From Candidatus Omnitrophota bacterium (GTDB lineage: Bacteria > Omnitrophota > Omnitrophia > Omnitrophales > JACROU01): a stretch of 10,490 nucleotides of DNA. The stretch is from NCBI GenBank assembly GCA_016206875.1, contig JACQQR010000218.1:1-10490 (forward strand), read 5' to 3'. Of the stretch, positions 1 to 8,098 are shown piece after piece; positions within the stretch are counted from its first letter, which is position 1; each line of letters opens with the position of its first letter. The position numbers and the translations under genes were made by a program. Below the pieces are notes generated by a model. The model did not search any database and was not told where the DNA came from. It saw nothing but the letters and a program-made list of their open reading frames with translations.

Positions 1-22
1 CAATTGGGGAACCGCCGCCTAT

Positions 23-51
23 TTGTAAACTCCACATTCTCCGAGTATCCT
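23..51 (+). promoter_or_regulatory. Candidate sigma-70-type promoter for the giant gene
   Basis: A -35-like TTGTAA (23-28) and a -10-like TATCCT (46-51) are separated by 17 nt. Each matches the consensus at four of six bases, so this is weak alone, but it is the only well-spaced pair in the leader and lies about 60 nt before the likely start codon. A small GC hairpin (GGCCG/CGGCC, 63-74) lies between it and the gene. Confidence 0.3.
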
Positions 52-114
52 TTAACTTGGCAGGCCGTCCGGCCGATATAGGACTCTTTGATTTTGAAAA
101 AGCGAGTAATCTTT

Positions 115-3100
115 ATGAAAAAGACACATTCTTGCACAAAGATATTATTTGCTTTAAAAAAGTGCACAAAAACAATTTTTGTTTTGTTCGTCGCACTCTG
201 TCTGGCGATGCCGGCTTCGGCCCTACAGGGACAGTCCCCCTCCCTCACGGAGACAGTCCCTCATACATCTCACACAGCCTCTCAAGGAATTTCATCCAGC
301 CCCTCGATTACAGAAACGCTCAAGCATATTTCTATTCCGGAGAAATTCGGATTCATCACCGAAGTGTATGTTCCCGCATCCGGCCAAGCGGACGCCGGGC
401 AGAAATTTATTTTCGTCATGCAGGACCCGCATGTGAATATACAGGCCCAATTCAACCAGGCAGAAATTTTCAAATATTTGACCGAGCAATTTCCCTCCGC
501 TAGTTTCGATAGCTCCGGCAGCCCCGGCAGCAAACCGCTAATTGCTTTGGAAGGCACGCCTTTGTCCGCACGCTTAGATTACACCACGCTGCTTGCCAAT
601 CCTATTGAAGAAAGCCGTTTGGAGGTGGCTGGATTTTTGGCTGAAGAGGGTAAGCTCAATGGCCCCGAGCTTTATAAAGTTTGCTACAACTCCGAAGCCC
701 GAATCGCGGGCATAGAAGATGCCGCGCTATACACACAAAATATCGAAGCCTACCGCAAAGCGCGTGACATGAAGAATCAAACAGGATTTAGCTTGGCGGA
801 TTTGCGCAAAGCGCTCGACGAGCTCAAACGGCGCGTGTATTCGTACTTCCTAAAAAAACTGGACGAAAGCATTCAGAAATTTGATGCGCATCCCGAGCGC
901 ATTCGCGAGCATTTTGCCAGTCTCGAGGGGCTGGCCAAAGTGAAAGGCGTGCGCCTGGACGAATATGCCGTGTATCAAAAAATGAAACGGCTGATGGAGC
1001 TGGAACAAAAACTAAATCGTACCAAACTTTCGCAGGAGCTTTCTTTATTGGGTTTTTTTGAGTCTCCGTTTTCTTTTGAGTCCAAGCAAGAAGGCCGGAA
1101 GTTTATTGAATCACTGGAAACGGCATTGGCTCAAACACCCGGCGGCAAGGAAAATCAGAGCGAAGTCCGCCGCTATCTTGAATATCTTCATCATTCAGTT
1201 TCTGTCGACGCGGGGCATTTTTACGCAGATCTGGAAAAAATCTATCAGACTTTGTTCGAAGCCTTCGCGGGGCACGAAAGAGAAAAAATAGCCGCCAGGC
1301 GCGACCGCGCTCTTCATTTGTTGGAAAAAATGTGGAACTTCGAAATGACCGAGGAGGAATATGCCTACTTCAAATCCCGCAGAGAGGAAATCACCCGTAT
1401 AGATTATTGGCGCGCGCTCGACCCGTATTTTCAAGACTACCTGATTGATTATCAAATTCCGCACAATATGAGCGAGGTCTCCGGCGTATGGGAAGAGGGA
1501 ATGCGCTTTTACGAAACGGCCCTTGCGCGCAACGCGGCGCTTTTTAAGAATTTACTGGGCGCACTCGAGACGCAAACCGGCGGGTCCGGTAACGCCTTTG
1601 CCGCCGCATTTTTAGTCACAGGCGGTTTTCATGCGCGCGGAATCTCCGAATTATTCCGCGAGCGCCGGATTGCTTACGCCCTGATTGTTCCTAAAATTAA
1701 TCCCGAGCAAGACGCCGCGCTTTATTGGAAAACGCTTTTGGGAGAAACAAAATCTTTGGAAAGCTGGATCCGGCGTTTTACGGCCATGCCGGAAAGTGCT
1801 TTCACGGAAGGCTCTCCCACGGCCGTTTATACGGCATTGGTGACTTACTCGCGGCTTCTCGCGCTGGCACCGGATCAAGCCGGACAATATCAAGCGGCGC
1901 AAATCCCCGAAATCCGGAGCATTCTTCAAACTCACCGGGTTACGGCGCTCGGCACGCAGTTTACTTTAGGAAGTGGAAGCGAAACGGCCACACTATCTGT
2001 TGCCACCTCTATTGTGGAAAAGGAGGCGGCGCCGGCGCTCTTGCGCCAGTCCGCCGGAGATATGGTGCGCGCGGCGCATCCCATCACGCGAGGCCCGGAT
2101 AGCGGAAAATATCTTTTTATTCGCATTTTTTCCGATACGCCTCTTGTCCAAAAGCAAGTGAAGTCGCAACCCTCTCGAATAGCGCAAGCCAGGGAGCTGA
2201 TTTTACGAGCTCCGCTCAGGCGTGGAGCTCCCGAGCAAGTTACGGTTATCGACGCGAAATCGCTGGGGAAAATGGCCGGTCAAATCGATTGGAGCATTCG
2301 TCCAAAGCCCTTGGGTGAGGGGCGCTTTACCGAAGTGTACGAAGTGGTTTTAGACGACGGCCGACATATTGTATTGAAGCGGCCCACGCAGCAAGCGTTG
2401 GGCGCTTATGACACGGTTGAAGGAGCCCGAAAAGCGGATCGGGAACTCTTAGAGAGGTATAAGCGCGATAGAAAACTCTACGAAGCAGCCCAGGCCAGTT
2501 CTCACGTGGTCCGATATTACGGATTAACAACAGGCACTGTTAGAGATGCAAAGGGAACGAGACGAACCGTTCCTGTTCATATGGTGGAACTCTTGCAAGA
2601 AGGGAGGACGTTTGGCGAGAAATATTGGCAGAGAGAGAAAGTAAAAACGCAAGACGGCAAAGTAACAACAAAGAAAAAATTTATTTCATACGACGAAATT
2701 CCGCTTCAGGCAAGACTTTGGGATATTTATGCCGCAGCCCGGGCGCTGGCCGATTATCACGAAAAAACAGGCCAGGTGAATGCCGATATCAAAGCCGACA
2801 ATTTGATGGTTCTGCCGGGCGGCGAAGTGAAATTGTTTGATTTGAATTTGGCTTACACAGAGGACGAGAGAAAATCTAAAGCGCAATCTTTGAAAAGGCT
2901 TTTTGACCCGGATAAGATTCGCGGTACTCCTTCTACCGCCTCACCCGAAATGGAACAAGGCGGCGCAAGAAATGCCGGCCAGCAGCATGATGTTTTTTCT
3001 TTGGGGGTGACGGCGTTTCAAATCCTTACCGGCCGGTATCCGCATCAGCATAAAATTTTCGGACTGAAAAATAAACGCGAATCAAAAAAGAGCATCGCCG

Positions 3101-6100
3101 GTTTGACCAGCGAGGATTTCCTCGATATTGATACGGCCTTAGAACAATCCGGCCTTCCACAGGGCGTGATTTCCGATCGCCTGCGCGATATTTTTAAACA
3201 AGCCTACGCGCCTGCCGTCGAAGCGCGCTACGAAAGCGCAAGAGAATTTGCGAAAGATTTAGAGCGGGCCCTGATTGACTCCATGATCGACCAGGCATTA
3301 AAGCGTGTGACCGGCAAAAACGCAGAGGGCCAAGCATTCTATGCCTGGTTACGGAAAATTCGCAAAGCAGATCGATTTCAAAATGCTTTCAAAAATGGAC
3401 TGCGAAAAGCAGGCATGCCGGAACCGGTTCTGAAAGACCCGCGTATTGACAATATTATCGATGCCGCATTTCGAGCCATGAAATTTGAGGAAAAAGGCGA
3501 TGTCATTCTATGGGAAATCGAGCAAGAATTTGCCAAAGCCGTCGCGCCGCCGCCGGCTCCGCCTTTAGCCCCGTTTGATTGGCAGGAGAGCCGCGAGCGT
3601 CTTCAGGCCGCCGGCGCCCGCTCACTGGGAACCGTGCAAGCCGGACCGGAAATCGATTTGGGCCGGCCTTTGGAAGTGTTGGGCCGCGGCGCTATGAATA
3701 TTGTTTTGAAGACCACGACACCGGAGGGAGAAGTTGTTGCCGTAAAAATGCCCAATCCCGCGAAGCTCAGGCCGCTTCGAAATCCACAGGATGCGCAGGT
3801 AGAAGACGCCCAGCTTCTTAAAGAGTTGAAAGCCGAAGAAAAGAATTTACGTGAAGCGCAAGTGAGCGCGCACGTGGCAACACTGCGCGGATTTTCTACA
3901 ATCAGCGTTCGCATCGGAGACACTGCCCGCCGGCTGCCCTATCTGGTCAGAGAAAATTTGTCTGACGGGGAATTTCTGGATAGAAAATACGGCCTGGGGA
4001 AAGGCAGAACTTTTGTGCCTTATTCGGAAATTTCATTGATGGAAAGATTAATCGATATTTATGCCGCGGCCCGGGCGCTTGATGATTACCACCGGAAAAC
4101 AGGCCAGGTGAACGCCGATATCAAATCAGCAAATATATTTGTAAGCACCGAGGGTTTCGCCAAATTATTTGATTTGGGACTGGCCTTTCAACCCTCCGAT
4201 GTGGAAAGCGCTAGCAATCGCTCGCCCGACGCGCTTAAAGAAAATTTGATTCGCGGTACACCCAGTACGATGTCGCCTGAAGCTGTACACGGAGTGGGCA
4301 CGGTGGATCAGCGGGCGGATATATTTTCTTTGGGGATTACTGCTTTTGAAATGCTCACCGGCCAGCTTCCGCATCAAAGCGTGGTAGGGAGTGAGTCCCG
4401 AGTGCGATTTCAGCGTATTGTGAGCCTGACAGAAAAATCGTTTATTCGTCCCAACACCGCTTTGGCCCGCTCAGGCGTAGAAGGCAATTTAATTTCCGAG
4501 CGGCTGGAGAATGTATTGCGGAGGGCGTATGCGCCCGACGCCGAGCGGCGCTATCCAACCGCCGGCCGATTTGCCGAGGCTTTAGAAAATCTCATTATCG
4601 ATGAAATGATCGACGACGCGCTGCGGCATGCCCTCCCCGGCCCTCTTGCCCCATTAGGGTACTCAGGGATACACTTTCGCGCCATTTCAGAATTTCAAGC
4701 ATTTGAAACCGAATTCAAAAACTGGCTGGCTTCACAAAAAGTGCCGGATGCCGCGCTTGATTCTGAGGCAATCCGGCAAATTATTGCACAAGCGTTTGCT
4801 GTGATGCAGCAGCAGGAAACCGGCAGTGTCGAGATGAAAAAGGCGGCGCAAGCATTTCGAAAAATTTCAGGCCAAACCGAAACGCTTTCGCCCGTACGCA
4901 CGCACACGGAGGCCGAACCGGTTGAAACGATCACTATCGAAACAGCGTCTTCACTCGACGCGTTGCTCTCCGGCGGCGCAACCGCCTTCGATCCGCAAAA
5001 CGAAACCCAAGTTCGCCAAGCTCTCGAGTTTGATGTGCCCGAAGATTCCCGCGAAACCGCGCGTGCCATAGTCTCGCTCGCCCAATCTCTCGGCGCTAAA
5101 CGGGGGGTAATAATCTATGTCTTAGAAGAAAAAGAAGAATTAGGGAAGGGGGCGTTTGGGAGAGTTTTATTAATGCAAGATGAGCAAGGAAAACTTTATG
5201 CAGTTAAATTTCTGCTTGGTGAACTTATGCGCGATATGGTTGAAATAGAAAGATTTGAGCGTGAAATTAAAACCTTGCGACGTTTGAATGAAAAGGGCAT
5301 TAAAAATATTCCGATATTACGTGGAAGCATGAGCGGTGCATATGCCACCGAATTTGTCCCAGGCAAAAGTCTCTTTGATATGATCAGCGAAACACAGCTT
5401 GCAACTAAAACTCCGGAAGAAACGGTGGATATTATTCGTAAATATATAAACATTATTGCGATTAAAATGGCCAGGGCCTTGGCAGAAGTTCATGGAACGG
5501 TTTTGGAGTGGGATGGGAATGAAGAGCCTCAGTATGTACTTCACAACGATATTAAACCAGAAAACGTAAGGCTTACAGGGAATGAAAATGAGGAAGAGGT
5601 GATATTACTGGACTGGGGTCTTTCAACTCCTAAGGATCAAGAAATGGAAGAAGGGCTAGCCACACTGCCCTATGCCTCTCCTGAAAAACTAAGAGTTCAA
5701 AGAACGGTATTTGACAATGATGAGCAACGGACAACGTACGATTATTTAATGGGTAGAAACACCATCCAGTCAGATGTATATGCATTAGGGGCATCACTGT
5801 ACTTTGCAATAGCGAAGGAACGTATTTACAGAGAGGATCGTCCCGATGCATTGGGTAGACCGGATCAATCTGTAATTATGGAAATGGAAGCAGCACTCGT
5901 TGATATTCATAGAATTATCAAACCAAGCGAGCAATTAAAAAAACAAAAAGTAGTTTTACCAGATGATCTTGCTTTGGTCTTGGACAAGTTCGTGATAGAC
6001 CTTATTCATCCTAACGTATCCAAACGCCTCACTCAATTAGATGAAATGCAAACGCGGGCTGCTGAATTGATAAAAGTTCTTGATGCTAACCGGGAGCGGA

Positions 6101-6996
6101 TTGTCGCCTCGATTCAAGCGGCTAGGTCACAAGAGGCCGAGCAAAATATTGCGTCCGCGCAAGTGCCGATAGCTCAACCCGCGGCCAGCGAGAGCCGCGG
6201 CACGCATGATTTTCCTCGCCCCGAGCTGGTGTTTGATGATGAGGAGCCTCTCCCTCCGGCTGAGCCGAGTCACTTGGAGCGGTCGCGCGCAGAAACTAAT
6301 CTTTTGCCCAGCCGGGCTTCTTCATTGGGTGCGCAGGCGCTGGCCAATAGCCGCGCTCAAGCCATTGCCGATGGTGTGGCCGCTTACGAAGGAGACGATA
6401 TCGGCCTAGTATTCGTGCGGCTCAATCCGGAGCTCTTAAAATATTTGATGGGTTCTAGGACGAAAACCGTGTTTAATTCCCAGCGAGCGGGTGTGGTGCT
6501 CTTGGCCGATGAGACTAAAACATACCGCAAGATTCGGGGAAATTTGTCGCCGCTGGCAAGAAAAAGAAATATTGTGGTCGCCCTCTATCCGAAGCTTGCG
6601 CAGATTCCGGACGAAAAAGGCCTGGGCAATTTGAATGCATTTGATGTGCGCAATTTAGTGGCCCGCCGCGCGGGAACGCTGGCACAGGCATTGGCCCGGG
6701 GAACCGGAAAGTTCTATCAGCCCGGCCCGGAAAACGCTGTATTGGTGAGCTCGCAATTTGCCGGCGATGTGGGCGGCGAGGCGCGCCGGCTTCGTTATAA
6801 CGCCGAGCGTTTTCTCGTGGACTCGGAGTACGCTGCGGCGCATTTGTTAGCCTCGGCTTACTTGGCGCTGGGGCTGGAGACAGAAGGCATTTTTAACCCG
6901 GCCACCAAAACCGGAGAATACGCGCTCTCTGAAGAAGTCATTGGCGGCCTCATTGAAATCATGAACGCCCGCCGCGCCGCCGCAAAAATGGCGTAG
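115..6996 (+). CDS. Giant secreted protein with TraB/ChaN/TIKI-like N-domain and three Ser/Thr kinase-like domains
   Basis: About 2,293 residues, function unknown. Residues 1-36 look like a signal peptide: lysine-rich start, a hydrophobic run near residues 20-33, then an ASA cleavage site. Residues about 60-560 form an alpha/beta domain with QDPH (H106), an LEG (E146) and GGFH (H506), which by pattern resembles the TraB/ChaN/TIKI group (inference). Kinase 1 (about 728-1060): glycine loop from G734, K755, catalytic D891, DLN at 909. Kinase 2 (about 1185-1510): G1190, K1211, D1335, DLG at 1353. Kinase 3 (about 1670-1990): GKGAFGRV from G1677, K1698, HND with D1812, DWG at 1833. Each kinase keeps the catalytic Asp, Lys and Asn. 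A Pro/Glu-rich linker and an unrecognised domain (about 2060-2293) follow. I prefer ATG 115; in-frame TTG codons at 88 and 94, after an AGGA at 80-83, are alternatives. No membrane segment is seen after the signal. Confidence 0.88.
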   Translation: MKKTHSCTKILFALKKCTKTIFVLFVALCLAMPASALQGQSPSLTETVPHTSHTASQGISSSPSITETLKHISIPEKFGFITEVYVPASGQADAGQKFIFVMQDPHVNIQAQFNQAEIFKYLTEQFPSASFDSSGSPGSKPLIALEGTPLSARLDYTTLLANPIEESRLEVAGFLAEEGKLNGPELYKVCYNSEARIAGIEDAALYTQNIEAYRKARDMKNQTGFSLADLRKALDELKRRVYSYFLKKLDESIQKFDAHPERIREHFASLEGLAKVKGVRLDEYAVYQKMKRLMELEQKLNRTKLSQELSLLGFFESPFSFESKQEGRKFIESLETALAQTPGGKENQSEVRRYLEYLHHSVSVDAGHFYADLEKIYQTLFEAFAGHEREKIAARRDRALHLLEKMWNFEMTEEEYAYFKSRREEITRIDYWRALDPYFQDYLIDYQIPHNMSEVSGVWEEGMRFYETALARNAALFKNLLGALETQTGGSGNAFAAAFLVTGGFHARGISELFRERRIAYALIVPKINPEQDAALYWKTLLGETKSLESWIRRFTAMPESAFTEGSPTAVYTALVTYSRLLALAPDQAGQYQAAQIPEIRSILQTHRVTALGTQFTLGSGSETATLSVATSIVEKEAAPALLRQSAGDMVRAAHPITRGPDSGKYLFIRIFSDTPLVQKQVKSQPSRIAQARELILRAPLRRGAPEQVTVIDAKSLGKMAGQIDWSIRPKPLGEGRFTEVYEVVLDDGRHIVLKRPTQQALGAYDTVEGARKADRELLERYKRDRKLYEAAQASSHVVRYYGLTTGTVRDAKGTRRTVPVHMVELLQEGRTFGEKYWQREKVKTQDGKVTTKKKFISYDEIPLQARLWDIYAAARALADYHEKTGQVNADIKADNLMVLPGGEVKLFDLNLAYTEDERKSKAQSLKRLFDPDKIRGTPSTASPEMEQGGARNAGQQHDVFSLGVTAFQILTGRYPHQHKIFGLKNKRESKKSIAGLTSEDFLDIDTALEQSGLPQGVISDRLRDIFKQAYAPAVEARYESAREFAKDLERALIDSMIDQALKRVTGKNAEGQAFYAWLRKIRKADRFQNAFKNGLRKAGMPEPVLKDPRIDNIIDAAFRAMKFEEKGDVILWEIEQEFAKAVAPPPAPPLAPFDWQESRERLQAAGARSLGTVQAGPEIDLGRPLEVLGRGAMNIVLKTTTPEGEVVAVKMPNPAKLRPLRNPQDAQVEDAQLLKELKAEEKNLREAQVSAHVATLRGFSTISVRIGDTARRLPYLVRENLSDGEFLDRKYGLGKGRTFVPYSEISLMERLIDIYAAARALDDYHRKTGQVNADIKSANIFVSTEGFAKLFDLGLAFQPSDVESASNRSPDALKENLIRGTPSTMSPEAVHGVGTVDQRADIFSLGITAFEMLTGQLPHQSVVGSESRVRFQRIVSLTEKSFIRPNTALARSGVEGNLISERLENVLRRAYAPDAERRYPTAGRFAEALENLIIDEMIDDALRHALPGPLAPLGYSGIHFRAISEFQAFETEFKNWLASQKVPDAALDSEAIRQIIAQAFAVMQQQETGSVEMKKAAQAFRKISGQTETLSPVRTHTEAEPVETITIETASSLDALLSGGATAFDPQNETQVRQALEFDVPEDSRETARAIVSLAQSLGAKRGVIIYVLEEKEELGKGAFGRVLLMQDEQGKLYAVKFLLGELMRDMVEIERFEREIKTLRRLNEKGIKNIPILRGSMSGAYATEFVPGKSLFDMISETQLATKTPEETVDIIRKYINIIAIKMARALAEVHGTVLEWDGNEEPQYVLHNDIKPENVRLTGNENEEEVILLDWGLSTPKDQEMEEGLATLPYASPEKLRVQRTVFDNDEQRTTYDYLMGRNTIQSDVYALGASLYFAIAKERIYREDRPDALGRPDQSVIMEMEAALVDIHRIIKPSEQLKKQKVVLPDDLALVLDKFVIDLIHPNVSKRLTQLDEMQTRAAELIKVLDANRERIVASIQAARSQEAEQNIASAQVPIAQPAASESRGTHDFPRPELVFDDEEPLPPAEPSHLERSRAETNLLPSRASSLGAQALANSRAQAIADGVAAYEGDDIGLVFVRLNPELLKYLMGSRTKTVFNSQRAGVVLLADETKTYRKIRGNLSPLARKRNIVVALYPKLAQIPDEKGLGNLNAFDVRNLVARRAGTLAQALARGTGKFYQPGPENAVLVSSQFAGDVGGEARRLRYNAERFLVDSEYAAAHLLASAYLALGLETEGIFNPATKTGEYALSEEVIGGLIEIMNARRAAAKMA
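2254..3540 (+). repeat. Intragenic duplication, copy 1: boundary motif, kinase 1 and helical tail
   Basis: This unit runs from AKSLG (residues 714-718) through kinase 1 to a helical tail ending near EQEFAKAV. It aligns in order with the unit at 3616-4872: glycine loop, a shared 'DIYAAARAL' helix, 'TGQVNADIK' catalytic loop, 'RGTPST.SPE' activation-loop end, 'FSLG.TAF' helix F, and a tail beginning '[LI]ID.MID.AL'. Over 2722-2793 versus 4054-4125, 63 of 72 bases are identical by hand count. In this copy the catalytic loop reads NAD rather than HRD and the DFG motif reads DLN, so the glycine is missing. Confidence 0.75.
3616..4872 (+). repeat. Intragenic duplication, copy 2: boundary motif, kinase 2 and helical tail
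   Basis: This unit runs from ARSLG (residues 1168-1172) through kinase 2 to a helical tail ending near AFRKISG. It is the partner of 2254-3540. The glycine loop is GRGAMNIV, so the aromatic residue usual at its tip is Met. The DFG motif reads DLG. It lacks the charged insert that copy 1 carries before the 'ISYDEI' segment, which accounts for part of the length difference. Confidence 0.75.
5101..6080 (+). other. AT-rich island carrying kinase 3, likely acquired separately
   Basis: This segment encodes the most canonical of the three kinases. Hand-counted GC is 112 of 300 (37%) over 5161-5460, against 103 of 180 (57%) over 4921-5100 just upstream and 72 of 120 (60%) over 6121-6240 just downstream. 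Codons shift to A/T-ending forms across the segment and shift back after it. The reading frame is kept at both edges. Its motifs (HND, DWG) differ from those of kinases 1 and 2, so it is not a third copy of that duplication. Transfer or domain shuffling is my inference. Confidence 0.6.
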
Positions 6997-7032
6997 TACC
7001 GCAAAACATTTGATGTTGGGAATGCGGTACTA
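6994..7032 (+). terminator. Hairpin starting at the giant gene stop codon, possible terminator
   Basis: TAGTACCGCA (6994-7003) pairs perfectly with TGCGGTACTA (7023-7032). Inside the 19-nt loop a second stem AACAT/ATGTT (7005-7009, 7013-7017) can form. The outer stem includes the TAG stop codon of the giant gene. There is no strong T-run after it, so it may be a processing or stability hairpin and not a factor-independent terminator. Confidence 0.35.
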
Positions 7033-7043
7033 TACGGTTTGCC

Positions 7044-7064
7044 AATGGGCCGCGCCCATTTTCA
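7044..7064 (+). terminator. Compact GC hairpin followed by short T-run
   Basis: AATGGGC (7044-7050) and GCCCATT (7054-7060) form a 7-bp stem with a CGC loop. The stem ends in TT and is followed by TTC, giving a short T-run. It is placed between the giant gene and queG, where a terminator would be expected. The stem is short. Confidence 0.4.
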
Positions 7065-7104
7065 ATTGTTATGCCGTAGTAGAATAGATTATGAACATGA
7101 ACAT

Positions 7105-8091
7105 ATGAATATTTCTACTGTCAAACAACTCGCCCGTGCGGAAGGTTTTCATGCGGTGGGTATTACTCCATTTACAATCTCCGCGGAAGCCGAAAAGCAT
7201 TTTTTCGATTGGCGCGCAAAAGGTTATGCCGCCGAAATGAAATTCATCGCGGGATACGAAGCGCGGCGCGACCGTTTTCTAGAAGAAATCGGCTGGGCAA
7301 AAAGCGTGATTGCGCTGGGGGTCAATTACTATCAAGAGTCACAAGACGAAATTCGAAAGGCGAATAAAAAAGATTTTTCTCCCGACTTTCGAAACCGGGC
7401 TTCCGCCACCGGCAAAATAGCGCGCTATGCCTGGGGCGAGGATTATCACAAAGTGATACGCCGCCGTCATGAAAAGCTGATTCGAAAATTCAGCGGCGCA
7501 TTTGCGAGCGGCGCGCGCTTTTATTCTTCAGTGGACACACAGCCTGTTTTTGAGCGCGAGATGGCCCGGCGCGCAGGGCTCGGATTTATCGGAAAACAAA
7601 GCCAGCTTTTAAGTTTGGAATTTGGTCCCTGGCTTTTTCTTTCCGAAATTTTCACCGACTTGGAGTTGGAGCCGGATACCCCTTACGCCGGCTCTTGCGG
7701 CACCTGCCGGCTCTGCGTGGATCATTGTCCTACAGGGGCAATACAAAATAATTACGAAGTAAATTCAACACAGTGCATTTCTTATCTGACCATTGAACAT
7801 CCCGGAGAAATCCCGCCTGAGATTCAGCCCAAGATGAAAAACTGGTTTTTTGGCTGCGACGAATGCCTAACGATTTGTCCGTACACGGCCAAGGCGCGCC
7901 CCACAGATTGGGAGGAATTCCGCGCGTCAGAAGAAAAAAGCGCGCAATGGGTCGGTCCAGATGATATCCTTTCCATTAAATCCCAGGGCGAATTCAGACG
8001 TAAATTCGGACATCGTGCGCTCGCGCGCATCCGTCTGAAGCAAGCGGTGCGGAATATGAAAATAGTGATACAAAATAGTGCTGAGTCCTGA
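7105..8091 (+). CDS. queG: Epoxyqueuosine reductase QueG
   Basis: Predicted cytoplasmic enzyme of 328 residues that reduces epoxyqueuosine to queuosine in the tRNA anticodon wobble position; the family uses cobalamin and two [4Fe-4S] clusters. Eight cysteines of the ferredoxin-like region are present: C198, C201, C204 and C208 (CGTCRLCVDHCP), C224 (CISYLTIEHPG, a QueG hallmark), and C251, C254 and C258 (GCDECLTICP). D144 in SSVDTQPVFERE matches the conserved catalytic Asp region. Length fits forms without long C-terminal HEAT repeats. ATG 7105 gives the usual family start (MNISTVKQLARAEGFHAVGI); an upstream in-frame ATG at 7039 would add 22 unconserved residues. No clear Shine-Dalgarno precedes it. 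The last residues (NSAES) and the TGA stop are read from the left arm of the inverted repeat that brackets the next gene. That gene follows after 7 nt. Confidence 0.95.
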   Translation: MNISTVKQLARAEGFHAVGITPFTISAEAEKHFFDWRAKGYAAEMKFIAGYEARRDRFLEEIGWAKSVIALGVNYYQESQDEIRKANKKDFSPDFRNRASATGKIARYAWGEDYHKVIRRRHEKLIRKFSGAFASGARFYSSVDTQPVFEREMARRAGLGFIGKQSQLLSLEFGPWLFLSEIFTDLELEPDTPYAGSCGTCRLCVDHCPTGAIQNNYEVNSTQCISYLTIEHPGEIPPEIQPKMKNWFFGCDECLTICPYTAKARPTDWEEFRASEEKSAQWVGPDDILSIKSQGEFRRKFGHRALARIRLKQAVRNMKIVIQNSAES

Positions 8092-8092
8092 G
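8077..8092 (+). repeat. Left arm of 16-bp inverted repeat
   Basis: AGTGCTGAGTCCTGAG is the exact reverse complement of CTCAGGACTCAGCACT at 8475-8490. It consists of two 7-nt units (TGCTGAG, TCCTGAG) plus two bases. It overlaps the last codons and the TGA stop (8089-8091) of queG. The match does not extend at either edge. Confidence 0.9.
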
Positions 8093-8098
8093 AAAAAC

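Noticed and set aside
57..503. 148-codon open frame overlapping the start of the giant gene
   Set aside because: It lies in another frame over the signal peptide and N-domain of the giant gene, has no recognisable domain, and the giant gene's frame shows clear protein motifs there.
2207..2230. GAGCTCC/GGAGCTC 7-bp hairpin inside the giant gene
   Set aside because: It lies in coding sequence just before kinase 1, has no T-run, and is short enough to arise by chance.
3603..3923. 106-codon minus-strand open frame in the kinase 2 region
   Set aside because: It is antisense to the glycine loop and Lys motif of kinase 2, and its low-complexity Ser/Ala/Arg composition is typical of a shadow of GC-rich coding DNA.
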